From Protopterus annectens (Eukaryota; Chordata; Ceratodontiformes; Protopteridae): DNA of 64,000 nucleotides. Shown in pieces: positions 1 to 11,330 of the stretch; position 1 is the first letter of the stretch; every line of letters begins with the position of its first letter. The stretch is taken from NCBI RefSeq assembly GCF_019279795.1, contig NC_056731.1, positions 868,202,052 to 868,266,051 on the forward strand. Reading direction: 5' to 3'. The notes below the pieces were generated by a model that saw only the letters and a program-made list of their open reading frames with translations, was not told the DNA's origin and searched no databases. Made by a program: the position numbers and the translations under genes.

Positions 1-650
1 TCTGGGTCCGTCTGTCGAGAACTAGAATATTTTGGTCTTGAGGTTGGCTTTTCTGCAATCCCTTTCCAGTGCATTGATGCACCTAATTTCTGATGCAACC
101 AACTGCACTTCAAGAGCCGCAGGCACTAGCATAACTGTAAGGATATGGACCTAGATGTGCTTGACTTTGTGGAGCACTTGGACGTCCTTTAATGCCTCTT
201 ACTGGGCACAAAGTTAAGGGTGCACACTGAAGAAGTGAATAAGATAGGAATACCCTTTCTGCTGTAGGAATATGCTTCTCTACCAACCACTCCTAGAGTT
301 CCTTGCCTGGGAACCAGAATGGAAGGCAAGAAGGTGTGGTTCTAGAATTCTCAAGGTTTCTGTCCTGAAATTTCTGGGGATGGTGAAATGTCTCCCTGTG
401 GCAGAGGTGGCCTGCAAAATCAAGGTTTCCTAGGGACATTCTCTGAGACCATATCAGGACTTCAGAGTGGTTGCCCAACTGAGGCAGTTGGGGGTGCTTT
501 TCTCAACACCCCCCCCTCCCCCAGACCTGCACAAACATCAGTAAAGACACACTGGGCAGAAAGATGTAGAATCCTCAAAATATGGAAACATTCCTACAGT
601 GGGGCCAGGCCCAGGGGGTAGATGGGCCCCCCTGTTTGTAGAAGGAAGTA
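1..650. other. Unassigned left flank
   Basis: I see no supported gene here. The short open frames have no recognisable domain, and there is a C-rich run near 510-525. The boundary with the LINE to the right is approximate. Confidence 0.5.
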
Positions 651-1017
651 GCAGTCCACATAAATCGCAAAAACCGATAGGCCAAAGAGCCATAAAGACG
701 ATAGAGTGAACTATTGAGGATAAGAAAGAAATTGTGTATTGTTACCACTATGCAGAAAGCCCAGAATTTGACGCAAGATGTACAAAAAAACTGAGAGAAA
801 TTGGAGGAAAGAAAAATACTTCTGCAAGAAACTGTCCAGAAGCTTCAAGTAAAACTTTGTGGTCATTAATATAACAGACTTTTGAAAAAACAATGTATAG
901 CAAGAAACTTTGATATGTTTGGAAAAAGAAGCATCTGAAGTGCAAAAATGTAGACAACAAAACCTAGTTATTTTTGAAAAGTATAAAAAAGAAATATTGA
1001 CATGGGAAAGAGAGATT

Positions 1018-1600
1018 TGATATGGTGCAATATTTATGTAAAGGCAAAAGCCAAATTAATCAACATAAAGAAGGCAGCCCCAAAGATATTCAAAGAGAAT
1101 ACAGGCAAAGGCATCCAGATATGAAAAATTTCAAGAGAAAAAAATCTCCCAAAGAGGGAATGTAGAAACGATTAGTAAAATAGAAGTTGGAAGTTATGCA
1201 ATGTCTCCAAAGTGAAGGATTTGATGTAGAAGGTCTAACTCTGGTTACATCACAGCATGATGGAACGAGTCCCCAAAGTAATGAAAAACAGGAAGATCAG
1301 GAGACATCTGAAGAAGAAATATGGTGTAATATCTATGCAAAGTAGAAAGCTAAACTAATCAATACAAAAAGAGCACCAACAATATTTGAAGAGAAATACA
1401 GGCAAAGGATTATGGACATGGAAAACTTTTACAATACAAAAAATAAGACAAAGAGGAAAAGTAAAAAAGGGGACCAGTAATGGAGAAGTTAAAGCAATAG
1501 AAACTGAGGTCCTGAGGTACCTCCAAAGTGAAGGATTTAGTGTAGAAAATCTAATTCAGGAAGCACCACAACAGGACAGAGCAACGGAACTTCATATTAA
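1018..1600 (+). repeat. Diverged tandem duplication, period about 300 bp, in LINE 5' region
   Basis: The block beginning ATGGTGCAATATTTATG near 1021 recurs as ATGGTGTAATATCTATG near 1320. The downstream text stays parallel in both units (AAGC.AAA.TAATCAA, then TCCAAAGTGAAGGATTT near 1205 and 1520). The units differ at many sites, so the duplication is old. Whether it belongs to the family consensus or to this copy alone is not decidable here. Confidence 0.7.
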
Positions 1601-1757
1601 GGGGAAACCAGTGGAATGGGAAGCAATTGGTCAGGTGCCATATGAAGACATTTTGGAGCCTTCCACAAAAAAACAGTATAAACATTCGCTTGAAGCTGGA
1701 CAGAAAGTGAAAGAGCAGGAAACTGTGACAGTGGTAGGCCAGCGAGTTCTCAAATGA
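1386..1757 (+). pseudogene. LINE N-terminal ORF remnant
   Basis: A 123-codon open stretch that is lysine- and glutamate-rich and lies in the second unit of the ~300-bp duplication. No domain is recognisable. It sits upstream of the RT block of the R4/Dong-like LINE on the same strand, so it is best read as a fragment of that element's N-terminal coding region. The frame is not maintained upstream or downstream. It is not a host gene as far as I can see. Confidence 0.45.
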
Positions 1758-2378
1758 CAGAGCAACGGATGGCACAGGATGAAATTGAAGAAAATGTACC
1801 ACAGAAATACGCAATAGAACTTTCTGTAGAATGCCTGCAGGAAATGGAAAACAGTGTGCCCTCAGTTTAGAAGAAACTGAGAGAAGAGTTGATTGACTTA
1901 ATAGAGATTGATAAACATATTAAGATGGATGAAAAATACTGCAGAAGGTGAATAAAACCCCAAAAGTCAGAAGTTTATATGTTGACAAAACAAATGAACA
2001 CAGCAATTAGGACTGTCAGTGTAGCTAAGTTAATAATTGATTAAAGTTCTACCACAAGAAAACAGGTTACTGAGGGAGAGAGAGGGGATAAATTGAATAC
2101 CATCGTGGAAGTATCGAATAGAAAAAACCCCATAAAGCAGCTAAGACAAGTGTCATTATTAAAGTATAGAGGGAACAGATCAACAAAAATACTCTGAAAG
2201 ACATGATAAAAGCGATGCGCAGTATTGGAACAGATCATGATCTGTCATGCACTATCGCAAATAATAAACTAAAAATCTCAGCACAGGCAGAAAAATTTGG
2301 ATACGTAAACAAATGTAAAGGAAAAGTACAAAATAATTTGATGACCCAGAAACGTTTTGGGAAATAAGGTAAAAGGAA

Positions 2379-4340
2379 TTGAAAGACCACCAAAAAAAAG
2401 AAGAAATAGATAAATTTTGGAGAAGTATCTATGATCCTGTGGAACACAAAAAAGATGCTAAATGGATAGAAGAAATAAAAGAAAGAATAAGAAGTTTAAA
2501 GGTACAGAATATGAAATGGGATAAAGTAACAACCAGAGAGACTGAAACAAAGTTAATAAAAGCCTCTAATTGGAAAACCCCAGGCCCAGATGCAGTACCT
2601 AATTTCTGGTTAAAAGTAATAACATCTTTGCAGGAAGATTTAGCCATGAGTAAGAATTTATTTATATGCGCACCCAGAACAGACATCAACCTGGCTAACA
2701 GGAAAAACGCTCCTATTTAAGACTGAACCTGGAAGCTGCCCTAAAAATTATAAACCAATAGCTTGCTTTTTGACAACATATAAACTATACACTGGAATTG
2801 ATGCAGACAGAGCTTATAGTCATTTAGAAAAAAACTCCAATTATGTCAATAGAACAAAAGGGCAATAAAGTTGTATGGAACCAAAGTGTTAAAGTCATAG
2901 TGGAAAACTCTAAAAAGGGGAAAAACTTGTGTGGCATGGATTGACAAAAAAACATTTGATAGTATCCCACATTCATGGATAAGAGTGGTTAAAAATGTAC
3001 AAGATAACCCTACACTGACTACATTACAGTGACAAACCACTTTGCAACTAAGCCATGATTAAAGGATAACTTATTCCAGGGATAAAAAATCCAAAGGGGG
3101 ATATTCCAGGGTGACACTGTCACTGCTGCTATTCTGCCTGCCCTTAATCCACTGTCTGCTTGACATCTTAGGTCCCGGGTATAATTTTGGTTCCTAGAAA
3201 ACAAAGTACAAAGACTACTCATCTTCTTTGTCAATGATTTGCAACTGTATAGCTCATTAGATGAACCAAAAGCACAACTGCAAGTTGTCAAAACTTTTTT
3301 TAGATATAAGAATTTCACTTGGTCTTTATGATAAATGTGTAAAAGCAACCGTTAAAGCAGGAAAACTGCAACACCAAGAAAATATCAGTTTGGGACAAGA
3401 ATGTGATGTAAAATAGCTTGAGCAAAAGAAAGTACATAAATATTTGGGACTTAATGAAGGATCAACAGTAAAACATGAACAAACGCAAATAAAACTTATT
3501 TGTCTTCTAAAGTACTCCTTACTACTGAAAACAGCGTTGACATCTAGGAACAAAATCCAAGCTATAAATCAATTTGCTCTTCCTGTCCTAACTTACAGTT
3601 TTGGAGTGATTGACTGGCCCCAAAATGTGTTGGATAGATTAGATAGGAAAACAAGAAGGTTGCTTCGTGCTTACCAGATTTAGAAAACATTAGTCTATAC
3701 CAATATTATATATTCTCTGTTTTGAAGGAGGGCCTGGCCTCCTTGAAATTTATTACATGTATAGATCTGCAGTCGTGGGACTCAACACATCTGCTGACCT
3801 CAAGACCCAAGCTTAGTGAAAGTTTTGACACATGAGAATAAATTTAAGATGACTTCTCTCCTTAATCTAGCAGAAGCATGTCTGCGTCAAGCAGGAATGG
3901 AAATCAAACCAGAAGTAGATAAAAATCAGACAGTAACGTAATGTGCCAAAAAACAAAAGAAAAATATAAGGTGAGGGACCAGATGAGAAGGCAAGAAATG
4001 TGGAAAATGCATAAATATAGTTGCAAGTATAGGAAACTTCTGGAAGAACCTCATGTTGATCAGAAACCAACACAGGAGTGGTTAACAAGAGGTGAATTCA
4101 AACCAAGAAATGAAAGGTTAATATTGGTGGCCCAAGATAGTGGGCTGCGTACATGTTGGTTTACAAAGTCCATTGAACATGTGGGAGAAATGGACAAATG
4201 TAGGTTTTGTAAAACTAAATTTTAAACAGTTGCACACCTTCTTGCTGGTTGTGACATGCTAATAGCGAAGGACTGTATACTGAAAGGCATATTAATGTGG
4301 CAAGATTGTTGCACTGGGGATTGTGCAAACATTATGGTAT
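2379..4340 (+). pseudogene. R4/Dong-like reverse transcriptase and C-terminal region, broken
   Basis: The region would encode the RT of the LINE, which copies element RNA at the target site. A linker with DKFWRSIYDP opens it (about 2410-2440), followed by WKTPGPD and NFWLK. Sequence near 2860-3010 resembles the start of the RT palm in shifted frames (the stretch encoding RTKGQ near 2850). The post-RT block WPQNVLDRLDRKTRRLLRAYQ lies at about 3618-3680, and a CRFCKTKF zinc-cluster segment at about 4200-4222. The Cys/His C-terminal cluster is typical of this LINE group. At least five frame changes or stops separate the blocks, and no catalytic YADD box is readable, so the enzyme is inactive. 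Confidence 0.7.
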
Positions 4341-4989
4341 TTAAAGTGGCTGAAAAATACTGAAAACATGAGCCAGAAAGCATAATAGAAAATGAAGTGT
4401 ACATCACATGGGATCACCCATTACAGACAGTTCAAAAGATAGATGCTAGAAAATAGGGTATAGTGGTCCATGAAAAGACAAAAGTAGCATTGAGCATTGA
4501 CATCGCCATACCCAGTGACTACCTTGTCTTGTGTACAGAGAGAGCATCCTAAAATATCAGGATCTACAGGCGGAAACAATGTGGAAGAAGGATACCCAGA
4601 CTGTCCCAATAGTTGTAGGAGCAACAGATCTTGTATCTAAATACCAATACATGCAACTCTGTACAAATTGCAAGAGGAGTCATTACTGGGCACATCACGG
4701 GTGCTGCGAAGAGCACTTCTATCTGACATCAAAAAGATTGAAGCAATACTAATTTCATGAACTTTAATCTTACTTTGACTTAGGAATGGGGTCCCAAAAG
4801 AAACCCAAACGATTTGGAGAAATTAAAGGCTGAAGATCATATCCAGAGGCTATTTAGTTCTGTTTTACACCTACCACCATCAAAAAAGCTCCACAACTTT
4901 CCACTCTCCCAACAAAAGCAACAGCTCTAGAAGAAGAAAAAGCTGTTGGATAAGTGAGTAATCCAGGCGTTCCCACCAGGTAAGCACTG

Positions 4990-6630
4990 ATCCAGAGATT
5001 ACTCGATTCTTTCTTTTTTGTGCCAAAAAAGAACTGGGACCTCAGACAAATTTTGGACCTAAACCATATCAATTAGTATGTTAGTCAGATGACGTCCCAG
5101 ATCCCTGAAAGTCCATTCTCTTGTCCTTGAGAAAGGACAAATGGATTTGTTCGATAGACATTCAATGTGTGTACTACCACATAATGATAGACTGGTCATC
5201 CAGAAGGTTTCTTCTCCTTTGGCTGGGAGGCAGTCTGTTCCAATTCATGGACCTACCCTTTGGTCTCACCACAGCCCCCTGGGTGTTCAAGAGGGGTCTG
5301 TGTTTAGCCATTGAATGGAAAAATTGCTGAACAGCATTACATCATAAATGCTGTTCACCGAAACCTCCTCATATGTGGGCTTTGCCACCTCCACCCCCTG
5401 CTAATTATATATACCAACTCAGAGATCACACCTACAGTGCGGAAAGGGCAAATTTCCTTATCCCTACCATAATGCAGTCTTACTCAAATGACTCTAACAA
5501 CATGTTTGATATAAGCCATTCGATAATTTTTCCATTCGATGGGCAGTAATAGATCCCTTCAAGAGTATTGCAGTGGTCACAGCTCATGCCAAACTGCAAA
5601 TATTCTGGGTGTTCCCCAGATCCAGATGACTGGCTCATCTCCATCCCCACCAGGGAGCTTCTAATTCTTGCCAAGGACTTCTGACAAGTTCAGACGATTC
5701 ACTCTCCTGGATACAAGATGCCAGATTGAGACATCTGCAGACAAACTTGGCCGACCTTCACAAACGGGCATGAAGTCCTCCTCTGCCAGAAGCCATCAGC
5801 AAGATCAGTGGCTGCTTCCATTACCCTGTTCCTTCTGGCCAGATATATTAGGTCTTCTGTAGACACTTTCAGTACAGTGGTCCATCAGACATCAACCCAT
5901 GAATTTCCAAGTCTATGTAAGACGGACATTTGCAGAATGCTCATGCTCTGGTTAGAGTCTCAGAAGATCCCCAAGGTCTCCCTTTTTTTTCTACTCCCAA
6001 GGCCACACTGACCACTGACGCCTCCCAGTTTGGTGGGGGGGGTGGAAAAACATCTAAAGGGCTGCCCAAGTTGTATGGTCCCCTTCTAAGACCAGTCTTC
6101 GTTTGTCAGTATTCTGGAGATGAGGGCAGTCCTGCTAGTGTTGCAGGCCTTCCAGAACTACCGTTTAGGAGCGATATCCTTTCTGGTGGACAGCCTGTCA
6201 GTAGTCTGGTACATCAACAAACTGAGACATGCACACATGCTGTCATCACCTCTCAACACAACATGTAGGAGAGTTTGGCAATGGGCAATATCTTCTGACC
6301 ATTTTCTGGTAGCAGTGCACATTCTGGAGAAATCCAGTTGTTTAGCAGACAGGTTGAGAAGGTCTTTTAACGTTGAGTGGTCCCTCAGTCCGAAGGTGAT
6401 GGAGCAAATTTTTTTGTCTCTAGGGGTCTTCTGTACTGCATTTTTTTTTTATTTATTTTTTTTTTTACCTCCCCTCAACGTGTGAAGTGCAGCAGGTATT
6501 TTGCTCTGATCTCCCTGGTGGGAAAGTCACCGAGGGATGCTCTGACCCACATTTGGCCCCCTGGGTTCCTGTATGCTTTTCCTTCTTACCCCCCCCCCAT
6601 CCTGAAATTCTTAGAGCCTTGGTGAGGAAG
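4990..6630 (+). pseudogene. DIRS RT / RNase H / Dam-like region, broken
   Basis: RT blocks read FFVPKKNWDLRQILDLN (about 5018-5068, with a frame change), then LPFGLTTAPWVFK (about 5245-5290). RNase H begins with TTDASQFGGGG (about 6010-6045), the first catalytic Asp region, and continues with a VWYINK-like block (about 6205). A later segment with DALTHIWPPGFLYAFP (about 6535-6585) matches the end of the domain that follows RNase H in DIRS elements. Stops and frameshifts interrupt every block, and the YLDD catalytic box is not readable. No function is expected. Confidence 0.7.
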
Positions 6631-6829
6631 TTCAGTCATCCCTCATTGCTCCTTTCTGGCCCTCTGGTGTGGTTTACCTTCCTATGGCCTCAATGAATGT
6701 ACCCTCCTTTGGTGCTGGCTCCCAATCCAGATCTCTCAACCATCCAGGATACCGCACCTGGACATTCAAACCTTCAAATAACTTTTTTCCAAGTAATCTA
6801 CATTTTCTCAGGCATGTTTGTTTGGGCTG

Positions 6830-7750
6830 AAGAAAGAGATTTACAAAACCAAGTGAAAAAGGTTTTCTGTTTGGGCCTCTCATAGGAATCTATATATTTT
6901 TTGCCCTTTCAAGCCATTTTAGATTTCCTGGCTTCTCTTTTTCGCAATGGGGCTAGCAACTTTATTTTAAACGTCCAGCTAGCTGTCATTTTGAATTTCC
7001 ATATTGAGGAAAATTCAAACCTCTGTCACTTCCCTTAAATTATCCATGCCATTCCTTTCCTTCTCGGTTTCCCCTAAGGAATCCTACCCCCCCTCCTTGG
7101 GACATCCTTCAATTTACAGGCTTTAAGTAGATTTCCCTTCGAACCTGCAGCCAAGGTGGAACTCAAATTTCTGGCTTAGAAAACATTTTTGGTAGTAGTT
7201 CAGCTCTGAATGTATTGGAATTGCAGCCCCTTTTCTTGCAAGCTTGCGTTCGTAATTGTAGCGTGCCTTGCAAACTTACTCATACTACTACTATACATAC
7301 TACAAAGGTAGCTATGGCAACTTCTCTAAATCCGTCTTCAGTCTTCCCTAATTTTATCAGCAGTGCTGCACTTGTTTGATGTGAATTGTCCGCTCTGTTT
7401 CTACTTTCACTGTACAAGGATTAGAAAGTCTGATCAGCTGTTTTACAGCGAAACTGGGACAAGGAGTCTTTTAAACTGACTTCCTAGATGGCTATCAATT
7501 TGCATCTCGTATGTATACACAGAGAGGGGGCTTCACTTTACTCATACCCTTCAAGGCTCATTCATCTGTGGCTACCTCTGCCACCACCTTTTGAAGAGCT
7601 TCCGTTATGATATTTGTGATGCAGCCACTTGGTACAGTGTACATACCTTCATATATCTTCTTCACTGTTGCAGTATTACTTGCACTTCGGATATGCTTCC
7701 AGGTGCCGTACTTTGGACATATATGCCCTGTGTTCAGGTGTAAGGTACAC
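6830..7750 (+). pseudogene. DIRS tyrosine recombinase remnant
   Basis: Fragments align by eye with the YR of the other copies. They are a PPWDIL segment (about 7095-7115), a decayed equivalent of the PFEPAA..LKFLSWKT block (about 7135-7190), and the C-terminal block ending in WYSVHTFI-like text (about 7620-7655). The catalytic Arg, His-x-x-Arg and Tyr positions cannot all be read because of stops and frame changes. The enzyme would integrate circular element DNA. This copy is dead. Confidence 0.6.
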
Positions 7751-8106
7751 ATGTCACATATGCATGTCTAATCCTCAGAATGTTTTTGCTGTCCATCCAA
7801 AAACAACTACTTAATTTGGTGTGTATGATGATCACTGAGCTGGTTCTTCCACTGAACTTTCTAAAATTAGTTCCCTGTTGGAGTTCCTTTCTCCCCCCCC
7901 CCCCTCAGTTTTTCATGTCATCCAGGAATGGAAAATGTGAGGTGTGGGAGGCAGACTCCCAATAAAGATACACGAGAAGAGCCTTTTTTTTGTTTGGATG
8001 CTACAAATGACCATATTTTGTGTGATATCATCTTCCAAGCATTTGTCCCCAAGATACTTGCAGCCATTTGTCATACCTTTTGATTTATTTGGAAAATTGA
8101 AGTTTA

Positions 8107-9290
8107 TTGACCCAGGGAACCATTGCCGAATTGCCCACCATGAAGTTTAGCTGCCAGTTCAGAAAAAAGCTAAAAGCACATACTGAGCCTGCTGTTCTCC
8201 AGCCTCCACCAGACATTTCCCTCAAGTTGGGTGAAGAATCTAAGGACCAGCCAGTGCTTGCACCATTTCCCTCTGCTGTGACCCAGTTGGAGGCTGACAC
8301 GGAGCTGCCTATTTGCAAACTCTCTGGGGCTATACATATGTCTGGTACAGATGTAGAGGGGGAACCATGGCTAATCATATCTGAACGGCCTTGGGGGATT
8401 AGCCAAATTTTATTTAAGGAAGTGGTGACTGGTACCCTTACTAGGCAGGCTTCTAAACCCCCTAAATTTGTCAAGGCAGATGCTCCTCGTAAAGAAATGG
8501 AAAAACCTAAATGTGGCTAAAGATCCTCACGAAGAGAAACAGGGCTGCTTTTCATTGCTTCAGTCTGTGTGGGAGTTTCAGAACCTTTGTCCCTGCTGCT
8601 GCTCCATGGTCTTTCACCCCATCTGAAAGACCTAGTGATTCTGATTCTTCTGATGAAGAGTTGGACTCTGAAGAATCCTTGAAATATTCCTCTTATATAG
8701 TCTTCTTTGGCTCTCTGGTCTGACGAAGATTTTGTCCCCTGACTCTCGTTTGAAGAATCATCTGTTGAGGATGTGGTGGTTCTTGTGAAGGAACACTTTT
8801 TGTTTTTTTATCTCTAGGTTCAAAAGAGATGCTATGAGCTTGCCCATACCTTATGCAGTCCCTCCTGTCTTGACTGCCCTGTTGAGTACATTTACAGCAG
8901 CTTGTCAGGCTCCTGACTCGACTTCCTGCCACGGAGTAGCCAGACAGATTTCATTAGCTGCCTGAGGATCATTAATTGTATAAAAGTCTGATCTTGCTGT
9001 AGCTTCATTGTCCACAAGTAAGACATTCAAAACTCCTTTCCTCTTCCAAGGTTTCACCCTCTGATAAGGGCAGGCATGCTATGGGGAGGTATAGGGAAGA
9101 AGTGCATATTTCTGCTTTGGCCTTTAGGGCCATTAATTGTCTGACCCACATGACTAGTTTATCTCTTAGTTCTTCTCTTCCAGTTGGTGGGAATGTGTGG
9201 CGGAGTTGGCTGGCATGCCTGATTTGGACAGCAAGACTTCAGCCCTTTCCCTTGCGTTCTGCTCTTAGTTTGCCATTATATTAAATGTAC
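8107..9290 (+). pseudogene. DIRS gag-like remnant
   Basis: The open stretch 8107-8520 has no recognisable fold. It leads to an acidic Ser/Asp/Glu segment (SDSDSSDEELDSEES, about 8635-8685) that corresponds in position to the acidic stretch of the younger gag ORFs. Near 9085-9150 the text HISALAFRAINCLTHM resembles the KKVYTSA.LAIRALNCQFHM block of the A-family gag. Frames shift at least three times. Gag would package the element RNA. The assignment rests on this block and on the RT downstream. Confidence 0.55.
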
Positions 9291-9839
9291 CTGATGGTCC
9301 TGTAGGGCAGCTACATCTGGCTCTGTCATGAAGAGATATTCCTGATTGCTCCTGTAGGCTTTAACTTAGGATATTAAAGCCAAATGTTTAGATTCTCCTT
9401 TGGATAACCAGAATCTTTTTAGCACTGTTGCCACAGAAATGTTTAAAAACCCTGCTGGATAAGGTTATGCAGGACTTAAAAACAAATGTTTGTTTCTGCT
9501 GTACCCAGGTTCCAGATGAACTGTTCATCAAAATCTTTGTCTATAGGCAGTCTAGACAACCCACTAGGAGTTCATAGGTTCATAGTGAAGTATTAGGCTA
9601 GCAATCCTTTTGGAACATTAAGCCTACCCAAGTTTCCCTTGAGAATTGAGCTCTCGTACCTCTTGTCTGTGAGGTAAATACCTTGATTATGTCAACCTAA
9701 TTTTTTTTTTTTTCTCAGATAAGCTTGAGCTCTAAGGAGAGAAATACATTCCTGATCAATCTGGCTCTAACTGGCATCCAGCCTCCCTTCCCCCTTGGCC
9801 ATATTCCTCTGTCCCACAAGCTAACCCTTTCCTTCCCTG

Positions 9840-11280
9840 TTTTGGCAACAGATGATGACAGATGCTGGATTTTCTTCATCATCCACCACTGTTATTTCTT
9901 GGCTTGTAAGTTCCTTCTTCCATTTTGTGGCCTTTCTCAGCCTTCTCCTTGCCAGCTTAATTTTCCTTGGTGGGACAAGGAACCATCCAGTCTGTTTCAT
10001 TGTCTCAGCAGGGAGCATATTTTTGTTTTAGAATGTTTCTTGTTCCCAGGAAGGAAGGTTCATGGAGGACCGTTCTAGATGCTTGTTATGTCTCAACCCT
10101 TTTCTCAAGGTTCCTTCAGGATGTGGTCTCTTCCCTGTTTTGCTACCCCAAGCTTTTCTGGTCTTGCTGGATTTAAAGGATGCTCATTTCCATATTACTC
10201 TTTACCCACTGTTCAGGAAGTTATTACATTTCTCTCCTCCTCATCAGCTCTCTGCATTGCCCTTTGGCCTTTCTACATCTCCACGGGTACAGATGTCTGG
10301 CCACTCTGGTAGCCTTCTACAAACTTCAGGGAATTCAAGTATTCTTGTATTTATACTATACGATTCAAGCCCCCTCTAAGCAGCTTCTGCTTCAAAATCT
10401 GCACTTCACTATGCTTCTGCTGCTCAGTGTGCGATTCCTCTATCTTAATCTGTGTTGACCCCCTCTCAGGACGAAGTGTTTTTGGGTTGCAGGATTCAAG
10501 CGTTTCATTCCACCTCCCAAGATCATCTGACTGCCTGTTTCCAGTTTTCTCTTCCTCTTCCAGTCTTTTTTTGCAAGGGAATTTTCCTGATCCCTGAGGT
10601 GCATGACCTCCACCATTCCCATGTGTGTTTTTTTTCCCCTATAAAATTCACGAGCAAATTTCAGAGGTGTCTTAAGACTTTGGCTGGAGTTTCTAGTTCC
10701 TCTTTTACCTTTCTCAGACTCTTTAACACCTCTGGTGGATTTGGCAGATTTCCTTAACTTCAGGTCTGCCTTTTTAGGTTCCACTTCCTGTTTGAGCTGT
10801 ACAGGGATGCTTCCGGTCAAGGTTGGGAGCTTCCTCCAACAACCTGAAAGTCAAGGGTCTTTAGTTCCATCAACAAATGCCAGACTGCATCAGTATCGGA
10901 GATGAGGGATCTAATCCTAGCTCTTAAGGCCTTTCACTCCCTTTGGGTTCCAGGTCCTCAAAAGATTTTTTTGTAGACAATACCACCATCGGGGTTGGCA
11001 CAAAATCTTACCTTCTTTGCAGGCTGGCTCTTCGTGCTTGGGATTTTTTTTTCAACCTGCCATCCCTTGCTGATTCAGGTGATTTCATATCCCTTCAGAT
11101 CACAATCTTGGGGTGGCACAAAATCTTACCTTCTTTGCAGGCTGGCTCTTCGTGCTTGGGATTTTTTTCAACCTGCCATCCCTTGCTGATTCAGGTGATT
11201 TTATATCCCTTCAGATCACAATCTAGTGACAGACTCTTTGAGCAACTCCAGGACACATCCTCACGAGTGGATGTTTAACA
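9840..11280 (+). pseudogene. DIRS RT / RNase H remnant
   Basis: RT is recognised from FLVPRKEGSWRTVLD (about 10034-10080), LLDLKDAHFHITLYP (about 10165-10210) and LSALPFGLSTSPRV (about 10250-10290). The RNase H part is visible in the VDNTT block near 10975 and in YLLCRLALRAWDF near 11015-11050. The YLDD box is lost. A 118-bp tandem duplication disrupts the RNase H region, and several stops lie between blocks. Confidence 0.65.
10991..11226 (+). repeat. 118-bp tandem duplication
   Basis: Two adjacent units, 10991-11108 and 11109-11226, are nearly identical. They differ by single-base indels in G/T runs and a C/T change near the end. The unit length is not a multiple of three, so it breaks the RNase H frame. 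Confidence 0.9.
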
Positions 11281-11330
11281 AGTAGGTGTTTCTGGACATT
11301 GTACATCAGTGGGGTGCTCCTCATGTAGAC

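Larger units (their letters stand above)
650..4760 (+). mobile_element. Degraded R4/Dong-like non-LTR retrotransposon (LINE)
   Basis: A single decayed LINE copy on the plus strand. Its N-terminal region is lysine-rich and partly duplicated. It is followed by an RT-region block with the WKTPGPDAVPNFWLK motif (about 2570-2620), a post-RT block with DWPQNVLDRLDRKTRRLL (about 3610-3665), and a C-terminal CRFC...H...C cluster (about 4200-4260) followed by RLLHWGLCKHYG in another frame. These are hallmarks of the R4/Dong group of LINEs as I know them. Many stops and frameshifts show it is dead. The 3' end is placed near 4760, where the DIRS sequence begins soon after. The exact clade (R4, Dong or Rex6) cannot be fixed by eye. 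Confidence 0.75.
4855..7790 (+). mobile_element. DIRS-type retrotransposon, old copy (family C, copy 1)
   Basis: In order on the plus strand it carries RT, RNase H, a DIRS-specific domain and a tyrosine recombinase C-terminus, all decayed. Gag and both terminal repeats are not visible. The order RT-RH-YR without protease or integrase defines the DIRS group. The sequence is clearly diverged from the younger A copies further right. The family label C is mine and lumps old copies that may not be one family. Confidence 0.75.
8100..11330 (+). mobile_element. DIRS-type retrotransposon, old copy (family C, copy 2), 3'-truncated
   Basis: Gag-like sequence (8107-9290) is followed by RT (about 10030-10300) and RNase H (about 10890-11280), all on the plus strand with frequent stops. 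The YR and both ITRs are not recognisable, so the copy is truncated on the right near 11330. It lies directly downstream of another old DIRS copy in the same orientation. Confidence 0.65.
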
